The translations under genes were made by a program, and so were the position numbers. DNA of 64,000 bases from Symsagittifera roscoffensis (lineage: Eukaryota; Xenacoelomorpha; Acoela; Convolutidae), in NCBI RefSeq assembly GCF_963678635.1, contig NC_087065.1:62398754-62462753 (forward strand), written 5' to 3'. A model generated the notes under the pieces. That model saw only the letters and a program-made list of their open reading frames with translations, searched no databases and was not told the DNA's origin. This document shows positions 1-8,600 of this stretch, piece after piece (positions within the stretch are counted from its first letter, which is position 1; the number at the start of each line of letters is the position of its first letter).

Positions 1-1
1 A

Positions 2-847
2 GCAAAGAGGGTTAGTAAAATGATAATATGAGGTCCAAGAGAGGGTGGGCATTAAAACGTATTCATCTACAAAGTTGCGTGTTTCGTTAGTGTCGTGGGG
101 GGTATTTAAGGTGTATTGTGGGAATGAGGGTAAAGTGATGGCTAAAAATTCTTTTGTGTTAGTATGCTTGGGGTGGTTGATGTATTCACGGGCTGTTCCT
201 GGTTTTGCTGGGAAAGGATGGTTGGGGAACTTTCTTTTAAAAGTGCGGTAAGCTCTATTAGTGTTGAGTGAAGATTCAGTTGATGTGGATGATGGTGCTA
301 ATGATTCAGTATAATTTGAAGAGGGTGTAGGGGTAGGGGGGTTGGATGAATTTATTGTGGAGGAGATTTGGTTTATGGTTGGGGTATTAAGGTGGTAGGG
401 TTGTTGTTGAAGGGTAATAAAATTATCTAGCTCTGGGGAGATTCGGGGGGTGTCTGGAGAATGAGATGATTGGTCAGAATGGTATGAGGAGTAGGTTGGG
501 GTAACTTGGGAAGCATAAGAGGGTGTGGGAGTGATTGGGTCAGGGTTATTGGATAATATGGGTTGAAAAGGGGGTTGAGAAAAATTAGAAGAGTTATGAA
601 AATTATTGGATGGGGATGGTTCTGAGTCGGCAAATTCATCGGGGGTTTCAATATTCGGGTTATTGAGTTGTGAGATGGAATATAAAACTGAGATGTGTGA
701 ATTAGTGTCGGAATTCATGCCTGATGTTACATTACTAGGTGGAAAATCGGGTGGCGGAAAAGCAAAAAGTGGTATTATTGGGATTGGAGAGGTAAGATTG
801 GTTGGGTGGGAATTTGATCGGTGTAGTGATCCAAGTTGGCGGCTCAT
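2..847 (-). CDS. Partial ORF downstream of the envelope gene, starting at an ATGA overlap
   Basis: The ATG at 847-845 overlaps the envelope TGA (846-844) as ATGA. I read the whole frame and found no stop for 282 codons to the window edge, so the protein is longer than what is visible. It begins MSRQLGSLHRSNSHPTN and is rich in Pro, Ser, Asn and Thr (for example PPPDFPPS and PPTPTPSS), with a more mixed and basic segment (RAYRTFKRKFPNHPF) near residue 200. There is no signal peptide or membrane segment in the visible part. I do not recognise a family. A position 3' of env fits an accessory protein made by reinitiation after env translation or from its own spliced message. Low-complexity composition alone could keep the frame open, but 282 codons starting exactly at a stop-start overlap argue for a real gene. 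Confidence 0.6.
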   Translation of the reverse strand, partial: MSRQLGSLHRSNSHPTNLTSPIPIIPLFAFPPPDFPPSNVTSGMNSDTNSHISVLYSISQLNNPNIETPDEFADSEPSPSNNFHNSSNFSQPPFQPILSNNPDPITPTPSYASQVTPTYSSYHSDQSSHSPDTPRISPELDNFITLQQQPYHLNTPTINQISSTINSSNPPTPTPSSNYTESLAPSSTSTESSLNTNRAYRTFKRKFPNHPFPAKPGTAREYINHPKHTNTKEFLAITLPSFPQYTLNTPHDTNETRNFVDEYVLMPTLSWTSYYHFTNPLC

Positions 848-3462
848 CGTGGGCTAAAAAAATGATTATTTTGAGACTGAAAAGCGGTGGTATGGGGTTG
901 TTCAATAATTTGTTCATAAGTATTATCATCTTGTGACTGGTGTGTCATTATATGTTGGATGGGACTTTGTGATGTGGTGAGTCGAAAATTTGGATTATGT
1001 GTGATGGCTAAATTTCGAAAATTTCGTGGGACTAGGGATAGTGGATGGTTATTTGGTAGGGCTGGTAATTGTGGTGCCGTTGGCGTTATGTCTACATTGT
1101 TATGTTCTTCGTCGTATGTATTTTGTCGTGTTGCTATTTTTGTGTTATATTCTTTTATTTGTGCGTCTAAAAGAATTTTGTTTATAGATGTAGAAAAGAT
1201 TCCAAAAAATCCTGCAAAGAGTATGCGTGCTACGCTTGCTTGTCTGTTTACTTGTGTGTGTATAGCACATGTGTTGTAGATTCCTTTTAAAAGTGAGAAA
1301 AGAAATCCAATAAAGTTAAACATTGCGTATAAAATAGTCAATTTTTCTAAGATGTAGTAGGGCCATCCTAGAAAATCGAGGATCTCATTTTTGAGTGTAA
1401 CAAAGCTAAAAATGTTAATTGGTGATATATCTTGGGGACGGTATTTTTCACCGTTTAGATATATATAATCTTTAATGTCTTTAAAATATCCGCTATAGTC
1501 TTGCGTGTAGATATCGGCAAATCCTGCGGTTTCTGCAAGTTTGCGTAAATTTTGGTCTATTGATTGTCTTTGTATAGTGTCCATTTGTGTTAATAATTCT
1601 TGGAATTGTTGTGTTCTAATGTGATGTTGAATATCTGATTTTGAATAGATTCCTATTGATTGTAAGTCTATATTTGGGTTTCGAGCAATAGCGCGAATGC
1701 TTTCTGGTGAAAATTTTTTGAGTGATTGCATTAATGTGGGATATGGAGTGAGAAGATAATATTTATTTTCATCAGGGTTTAGTTGTACTACATTGTGGCT
1801 GTTTTCTGATCCACATGGGACTGCGGTATCCCAGAAATAGGTTCTTCGTGAAAGTGTATCCACGAAATGTACTTTATTCTTATAAAAGATAGGGATTCTT
1901 TTATAACATCGTTTATCTTCAAAAACGTATAGTGGTGATACTTTTTTAGTACAAGTATAAAACCATAAGATGTTTCCTTCATAGTCTAAAAAATTTGATC
2001 TATTTCCAGATAATAAGTATCCTGCATAGGGTATTTTTAATACTGCTAGTGCAAGTGATTGTAATATTTGTGTTCGTTCTAATTCGCATAGTTGGTGTAG
2101 TGTTTCTAATTCGGAGAGTGACATTTCTTGAAAAATTCGGCTAATTGTATAATCTAGTTTCATATCTAAATGAATATCATAGTGGATATTACCGAAATAT
2201 GTAGTATTCATTAGTGATAATTCTTGTAAGCGTGTGCTTCTGGTGTCATGGGGTTTTAGATGTCCACCAGGTTGTCCGTTGCTTTTTTCAAAATTAACTG
2301 GTATATAGGATGTTCCTTCGTTTGGAGGATGACCTGTGGCATATGGGTCGATTTTTACTTTTCCAGTGGTCATGTCGAATCCTTTTTCGTATTCAACTAA
2401 TATTTCAGAGTATTGTGTTCTGTGAAGTGGATTCCTGTATTTACATGCAAGTTCTGTTTCTTGATATATTTGAAAACGTGTCAATTTATTTTCTATATTG
2501 TCTATGTTTCTAAAATTAGAACTTAGTTTTCGTGATGGATGGACTTGTTCATATGGAATTGATTGTATAAAATATTTTTCGTGAAATTTTATCATACGAG
2601 CGTGTATTTTTGCTACTTGAAATGTTGTACATGTATCTTCGGGGAACCAAACAATTGTTGCTTGCGTTCTCGTTGTAGGGTCGCAATAACCTTGATCATT
2701 TTTACAAGGTAATCGGATTCCTTGATAGATCATTGTATTATCTGATAAATCTCGTGTTAGTTGTATTTTTTCGAGTTGTATTTTCCAATCGAAAAACATT
2801 ATTTCTTGGTATCCTTTATTTTTTGTGTCTGCTTTGCAGTTTGATGGGTCATTTATACCAATGTGTGGTATCCAATGTTTATCGTATAGGTCATAGGTTA
2901 ATCGTCCGTGTGCGCCGTTATACGGGTATTTTTCGTCTAGTTTTATATGTCCTTGATGTCTTTCAAGTTGTGATTGATGTACAGAGTCTGAAAAAACTTG
3001 AAAATTAACTAACTTTCTTGCGGAGTTTTTATTTTGTGTGATGTTTAGTCTAAGTAATTCACTTTTACAATCGTCGGGATTGAGATGTAAAAGACGTTCT
3101 ATATTACTTTGATAGAATGATTCATGGTCAAGTCGGTTTTTGTTTCCGTTCGAGACTTGTGAACAATGTACTTTCTTTTCGGAAAATGTTGCTGTGAATT
3201 TATAACCTGTAACTGTTGTTGCTCGGGCTTTTGAATAGAGTGTTGCTATTACATCTGTGGTTTCTATAGCTTGTGGTTCTGTTTCACATTGTGATACTTG
3301 ATTTATTGCATATTTATGTAGTGTTTTTTGTTCATTTTCTTCACAATCGTAATGTGTTACTAATAAATCTTGTGGTCCTGTACGAGGGGAAGGGTTTATG
3401 TTTTGATTTGAGATTACTAGAAAAAGGAGTTGGAGAAAAATTAATAATTTTAGAATATACAT
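844..3462 (-). CDS. env: Envelope-like membrane glycoprotein of the retroelement
   Basis: 872 codons, ATG to TGA. Residues 1-18 (MYILKLLIFLQLLFLVIS) form a clear signal peptide. A long ectodomain follows with spaced cysteines and several N-glycosylation sequons. Two hydrophobic stretches lie near residues 700-725 (ILYAMFNFIGFLFSLLKGIY) and 740-757 (ILFAGFFGIFSTSINKIL), followed by a polar tail of about 115 residues. Layout and position after pol identify an envelope protein. The mid-ectodomain segment with CYKRIPIFY, FVDTLSRRT and a following PCGS recalls the chuvirus-type (class III fusogen) glycoproteins captured by some animal retroelements. That assignment is from memory of the family pattern and is tentative. 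Its ATG overlaps the end of the ATG-less ORF, and its TGA overlaps the start of the next ORF. Confidence 0.75.
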   Translation of the reverse strand: MYILKLLIFLQLLFLVISNQNINPSPRTGPQDLLVTHYDCEENEQKTLHKYAINQVSQCETEPQAIETTDVIATLYSKARATTVTGYKFTATFSEKKVHCSQVSNGNKNRLDHESFYQSNIERLLHLNPDDCKSELLRLNITQNKNSARKLVNFQVFSDSVHQSQLERHQGHIKLDEKYPYNGAHGRLTYDLYDKHWIPHIGINDPSNCKADTKNKGYQEIMFFDWKIQLEKIQLTRDLSDNTMIYQGIRLPCKNDQGYCDPTTRTQATIVWFPEDTCTTFQVAKIHARMIKFHEKYFIQSIPYEQVHPSRKLSSNFRNIDNIENKLTRFQIYQETELACKYRNPLHRTQYSEILVEYEKGFDMTTGKVKIDPYATGHPPNEGTSYIPVNFEKSNGQPGGHLKPHDTRSTRLQELSLMNTTYFGNIHYDIHLDMKLDYTISRIFQEMSLSELETLHQLCELERTQILQSLALAVLKIPYAGYLLSGNRSNFLDYEGNILWFYTCTKKVSPLYVFEDKRCYKRIPIFYKNKVHFVDTLSRRTYFWDTAVPCGSENSHNVVQLNPDENKYYLLTPYPTLMQSLKKFSPESIRAIARNPNIDLQSIGIYSKSDIQHHIRTQQFQELLTQMDTIQRQSIDQNLRKLAETAGFADIYTQDYSGYFKDIKDYIYLNGEKYRPQDISPINIFSFVTLKNEILDFLGWPYYILEKLTILYAMFNFIGFLFSLLKGIYNTCAIHTQVNRQASVARILFAGFFGIFSTSINKILLDAQIKEYNTKIATRQNTYDEEHNNVDITPTAPQLPALPNNHPLSLVPRNFRNLAITHNPNFRLTTSQSPIQHIMTHQSQDDNTYEQIIEQPHTTAFQSQNNHFFSPR

Positions 3463-4586
3463 GTGTATGATAATCCTGAGTATGGATTATAAAATGTAAT
3501 GTAGCCAATTGTGTTTTTGGTATATCTGTCGTATTTGTATATTACTTCAGTAGTTATAAACGGTGGTGGTAGTGATTGAGCTGTTATGTTAGGTGGATTT
3601 AATGGGTAGGGATGTTGGGTAATATTATTTAACTTAACTGTGATTTCAAACTTTAAATGTAAACTGTTTTGTTGGAGTATTTGAATATTGTGATCACGGA
3701 TATCGTTGTGAATATCTTGGCGATATTGTAATCTATTAAGTGCCCAGTTATGAAGGCGGTTACTTTCTTGATGTTGTCCAAATAATGGTGGAGGTGCTGT
3801 AAATGTATTCCAATCTAGTCTTAAAGGAATATTTATTGATGATTGTTCTCGATATCTGGCGTCGAGATTATTTGGAAAATTTAAGTTAAAAGGTGGTGGT
3901 GAAATCTGGCTTATTGATGGTCTTGATGGTAGTGATAATGTTTCTGGTAGTGATGAGGATGTTGTTGTATCCGTAGAAATATCTATTGGATTATTGACTA
4001 AATTTAATTCACCTTGTGTAAATGAATGTGTTGTCCAATATGGTAGTCGTGATGCCTGGTTTGGGGGGTTAAAGGGATTTTCACGTATTTGTTCAGATGT
4101 TGGTGTTGAACCTAAGTAATCTGATGGTAGGCTTGAGGTGCTACGTTGTGAAAAAATCGTAGGGGTTTCTGGTAATGTATCAATGGTGTTTTCTGGAGTG
4201 TTTTGTGATGGGGATTGAGGTATATCAAAATGAACTCGTGGAGTTTGAAAATTTCTGTTTCGTCGAGGATGTATAATTTGTCTATTTATTTCAACTGTAT
4301 TTTGGTTTTGACTAGGATTTCTTATTCTACTTAGTTCTTGTGGTAGTGTTGGGTATAGGTTATATGTTGGTTCGCTTAGAGGTGCTTGTCGTTGAACTGG
4401 TTCTAGTGGTTCTGATAAACGAGCATGTCGTTCTTCAAAAGTGTATGGATTGTCTTGAAAAGAAATTCGTGTAGATGTTTGAGGATTTTGAGTAGTTGAA
4501 GGTGGTGTTTGGTTATCTTGGGATGATGTCGGTGAAGACTGATTCTGTGACTGTTGGGTAGCAATTTTTGATGGATTTTTGAATTG
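3450..4586 (-). CDS. 378-codon open frame without any ATG, between the mini-ORFs and env
   Basis: I read this frame codon by codon: it is open from just after a TAA at 4589-4587 down to the TAA at 3452-3450, with no internal stop and no Met codon. The predicted protein is rich in Pro, Ser, Thr, Gln and Asn in its first two thirds (QSPSQNTPENTIDTLPE). It is more globular at the end (RLHNWALNRLQYRQD; FITTEVIYKYDRYTKNTIG). Its stop overlaps the env start region by 13 nt. Expression would need splicing from an upstream AUG, a non-AUG start (AUU or similar near 4570) or stop bypass from the 62-codon ORF ending 5 nt upstream. A possible acceptor, cccaacagtcacag followed by AATCAG, lies near 4545. 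No homology is recognised. Confidence 0.6.
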   Translation of the reverse strand, partial: QFKNPSKIATQQSQNQSSPTSSQDNQTPPSTTQNPQTSTRISFQDNPYTFEERHARLSEPLEPVQRQAPLSEPTYNLYPTLPQELSRIRNPSQNQNTVEINRQIIHPRRNRNFQTPRVHFDIPQSPSQNTPENTIDTLPETPTIFSQRSTSSLPSDYLGSTPTSEQIRENPFNPPNQASRLPYWTTHSFTQGELNLVNNPIDISTDTTTSSSLPETLSLPSRPSISQISPPPFNLNFPNNLDARYREQSSINIPLRLDWNTFTAPPPLFGQHQESNRLHNWALNRLQYRQDIHNDIRDHNIQILQQNSLHLKFEITVKLNNITQHPYPLNPPNITAQSLPPPFITTEVIYKYDRYTKNTIGYITFYNPYSGLSYTCIF

Positions 4587-4591
4587 TTACT

Positions 4592-4780
4592 TTAGTGGGA
4601 AGGTTTATGTTTATTATAATATTCTTCCAAAAAAAGAATTAGAAGGATTGTTGCTAGGGCAAATGTGAAGATTGCTTTCTTTATACATTTACATATTGTC
4701 AAAATGAGGGATGATAAAAATGTTATGAAAATTACAAACAATAAAAAAATATCAGTTCTACTGAAAATTTTTCGTATCAT
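4592..4780 (-). CDS. Small hydrophobic protein, second mini-ORF
   Basis: 62 codons. Two hydrophobic helices are separated by a short Cys/Lys loop (FLLFVIFITFLSSLILTICKC, then AIFTFALATILLILFLEEYY), so a small double-spanning membrane protein or viroporin-like peptide is possible. Its ATG (4780-4778) overlaps the TGA of the preceding mini-ORF as ATGA, an arrangement often used for termination-reinitiation. It ends 5 nt before the ATG-less frame opens. AT-rich DNA readily yields hydrophobic mini-ORFs, so existence of the protein is an inference; the conserved-looking linkage is the main support. Confidence 0.4.
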   Translation of the reverse strand: MIRKIFSRTDIFLLFVIFITFLSSLILTICKCIKKAIFTFALATILLILFLEEYYNKHKPSH

Positions 4781-5007
4781 TTAGACAAGTTGTATAAATC
4801 GTACCTGTGGATATAATCAAGGGTTTTGGAAAGTTGGAGGAATAGTTCGAGTATAGTGTAGAAAATTAAAAAAATGTTACAAAAAATGATTAGGATTATT
4901 AGAAAAGATTCAAGTATATCAAAAAGAAATATTATAAAGGTTTCAAGTATTGTAAAAAAATGTTTAAGATTTATGAGTATTTGAGTAACTGATTGAGAGA
5001 AGAGCAT
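4777..5007 (-). CDS. Small hydrophobic protein, first mini-ORF
   Basis: 76 codons, starting MLFSQSVTQILINL and dominated by Ile, Leu and Phe (FIIFLFDILESFLIILIIFC). One or two membrane helices are predicted by eye. It ends in TGA overlapping the next ATG (ATGA at 4780-4777). It lies 0.6 kb after the pol stop and upstream of env, the place where accessory genes sit in complex retroviruses. No family is recognised. Confidence 0.4.
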   Translation of the reverse strand: MLFSQSVTQILINLKHFFTILETFIIFLFDILESFLIILIIFCNIFLIFYTILELFLQLSKTLDYIHRYDLYNLSK

Positions 5008-5605
5008 TTAAGAAATGATCTCTTGGTCGAATATTTTTTGCTGTTTGAGGCGATTTTCTAGTGTGGTCGGATTATTTATTAGTTTTTTGACAAGTGGGTT
5101 GAGTTCTGTAAAAAATTGTTGGGGGCAATTTTCATGGTGACTGGGAGGTCGTCTTTTTCTTTATTTTTGTTTGTCAAATGATCCGGGGTATGGTGAGATT
5201 TTTATACTTTAGGCTAATTAAAATGTTCATTTTGTTACTTTAGGCTAAGTTAACAAATTTGCTTTGGGGGTTTTCGTGGTCTGAGTTGGGGAAATATTGT
5301 TGATCTTTGGGTTATTAGATAAGGGAGGGGTACGGTATTATGGTGATATTTATTTTAGTTGTCAAGTTGGAGTGGTTTGCTTATTTTTGACCTGGAGGTC
5401 GTAAAGTTATAGTTATAGATGTGCCTGGAGTTCTATATGATTCGTCTAATTGGTCTTAGTTTGAGATAGAGAAAGTGACGGATTGGATGAATCCTATTGG
5501 TTTATTTTGAACTAGAATTATTACGTACTTGTCAGCATGTTATTTTGAAAAATTTAAATGAAAAATGTTTCGAAGGTTTCAAGATAGTGAAGTATAATGT
5601 TAAAA
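5008..5605 (-). other. Non-coding spacer between pol and the accessory ORFs
   Basis: No convincing ORF. Two short direct repeats are visible: tactttaggctaa near 5208 and 5240, and ctgggaggtcg / cctggaggtcg near 5142 and 5391. It may hold a splice acceptor or internal promoter for the downstream ORFs, but none can be assigned with confidence. Confidence 0.4.
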
Positions 5606-8600
5606 TTACTTTTGAAATTCCACTTTCTTTAAAATTTTAGATTGGGGGATGAATATTTTATAGTTTTTACGTGGTTGATTTCGGAGTCTTGTTGTTTTTC
5701 TATTTTCTGATTTGTCGATTTGTTCTTGGGGTATTATTTGTTCGGTCATTTTTCTATTTTTTCTTTGTTTTGGTGATTCTTTATGGTTTTGTGTATTGAT
5801 TTTGGTGGCGGTTGGTTTTGTGTTTTGATTTTCGGTGGGGTTATCATTTTGTTCTGTGTTTTTCAGATGTGGTTTATTTTGAATGATTTTTAATCCTGTG
5901 AAAGAATATAATTGAGTTAATTCGCGGAGTGCGTATTCTTTTGGGTAATAAGGTAATAGGTTGTTTCGATGTTGAACGATTTCTTTTTTGTTTGAGTCGG
6001 TAATTTTATATGTGACATCAGTGGGTTTTGCAATTATTTGGTATGGTCCTTTTCGAAGGGGTTGTAATTTTTTAGAAATTCCTTTTTGAGTATTAAAATT
6101 AGGTATTAAAACAAATGTTCCAATTTTTAAATCGGAGGCTGGTGTAAAACGTGAATTGATTTGTTCATTAATGTTTTGTCTTTGTAATAACTTTTTTGTT
6201 ATTTTTTGATAAATTTCATTGTGTTTTTTATCTCTATTTAGAATCCATTCGGTGTGTGTACCGGAGGCTAGTTTAAGAATTTGTGGGTGATGAAAATGAT
6301 CTTCATCGTGTGTATGTAAAGGTAGGTTATAACAAATTGAGTCTTTATTTGGTTGACAATAACCTTGTGCGTTTTTATGAGAATTTGCTGTAAACATTAT
6401 TGGTTTGCGTGGCTTTTGGTTAAAAACCATTTCGTATGGTGACATTCCTAAAGTTGTCGTTATTTGTGAATTATATGCTAAGGGAAATAATTTTACATCT
6501 GCTGACCATTCGGTATATTTTGTATCATTTCCGTTGATGATACATCTAAGATATTCTTGTAATGAACGGTTCATACCTTCGACTAAGCCGTTTGTCCAAG
6601 GTGCATGAGATGTACGTGGTTTGTGTTTAATGTTATATAAATGACATAGTGTGATAATTTCATTATTTATGAATTCTGTACCGTTGTCTGTAACTAAAAT
6701 TTCTGGTAGTCCGAATTTTGCTATCCAGTGTTCATAGAGTGTTGTGTAAGCGTAATAAGCGTTACAATGTGGTACTGGGTTAATTGCTACATAATGTGTA
6801 AATGCGTCAACAATTACCATAATGTACGAGTTTCCTTCCGATGAGGGTGAAATTGGTCCTTTAGTATCAAATGAGATACGATGATTAAAGTACAAACTTT
6901 GTCCTTTAAAATCTTGTTTTTGTGCTATTTGTTTTTGATTTGGGTAAGGTTTATTTAGTTGACATACTATACAGTCATTGCATAGTACTTTTATCCAAAT
7001 TGGTGCATTTGGAAAGTAAAAATTTTGTATAAAATTTGAATATGTTTTTTCTGATCCAGAGTGTCCTTTAATATTTTGTGTATGTGAAATATTAAAAGCT
7101 ATAAGAATCATACTTAAAGGGAGACATGGAACTGTAGATTCATTCAGGTTATACTCTAAAAGGTCTGTATTTTCGTTAATTGTTGTGTTGTTAAATTTGC
7201 GAAAGTATCGGAGGAGTGTTTTGTTTCCTAGAATGGTTGAATCTGCCTTGACAGGTTTAGTTTTATATTCGTGCCATGATTTTAGTTGTCTAATTATCGG
7301 GTCAAGATTTTGATATTGTTTCAGTGTTGAAATTGTAATTGTTTCTGTTGGAGGGAGAAAAATGTTTTCAATTTCGAATTTAGATAAGGGTATTGTATCA
7401 AGTGGGTCGTGAAGGTCAAAAACTTGATTTATTGTGTATTTTGAATCATTTGTTTGTGGTCCTGATAAATTTATTTTATCAGTTAAATCTTCTTTTTCAA
7501 TTAGTGGAAAATGGTCTTTTTTAGGCGGGTGTTGTTTTGTTCGTTTTTGTTGGGTGTTATTTTTTATCCATTGAGAATATGGGATTGGTTTGAAAGTTGA
7601 TGTTCCAAGTAAATCAACTTCATAATGATTATTTTGACAATCTAAATAAAGTGGGAAATGTTGTAAACTATTTATTTGTGATTGTTCAATATCAGTTTTT
7701 ACTGCATATTTGCATTCCAATCGGGGTGATGTTTCGTTTTCTGCAAGGTAGAATTTTATGTTTTTGGGTATTTCAACTGTTGTTTTTCGTGTAAGTAATT
7801 CAGGTGGTGTATTTCGACTTAAGGTGTCTGGTAATGCAAGATTTTTTCCTGCAGTCCAAACTATATGTAAGTTTGGAAATTTCATTAGAATTAGTTGAAA
7901 TCTGTAAACTCGGTGGTTTGGGTTAGATTTTTGTGTAAAGAGAAAGATGATTGGTTTATGGTCTGTGAATAGAACTGTTGGATGTTTTGATCCAAGTATC
8001 AGAAATTCATATTCTGTCAGTGTATATATTATGGCTGTACATTCTCTCATTAGAGTTGAGAGTCGTAGCTCCGCTTGAGTGAATAATCGAGAATTTGCTG
8101 ATATGAGGTTCATTTTATTTGTACCATTATGTGATTGTAATAGTGCTGCACCGATGCCAAAGTTCGAAGCATCGCACATTGCATAAAATGGTTGATTTGA
8201 ATCTGGAATTGTGTTTGAAATTTGTTCAGTTAAAAGTTTCTTTATTTCTTCAAATCGTGTTTGATGTTCTGTGTTCCATTCAAAATTATTTTGTTGTCTA
8301 AGGATGTTATAAAATGGTCGTAGATATAATTGCATTTTATAAACATATTTACTTAAAAAGTTTAACATTCCAAGAAATTCTTGGATTTTCTTTTTATTTG
8401 TTGGTGGTTGAAGTTTTTGAATAGCGTCAATGCGTGATTTCAATGGAGTGATTGTTTTTCTTTCTATATTATGTCCTAAGAATTTAACTCTTGTCAAAAA
8501 GAAGTGTGATTTATCGGGGGCGGCCTTCAGATTTTCGTTCTGAAGTATTTGGTGATATTTTTCTAAAACATTGAACATCTCGTCTTTTGTTTGTGATTGC

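Noticed and set aside
427-651. 74-codon minus-strand ORF near the left edge
   Set aside because: A shadow frame of the longer stop-free ORF that starts at 847.
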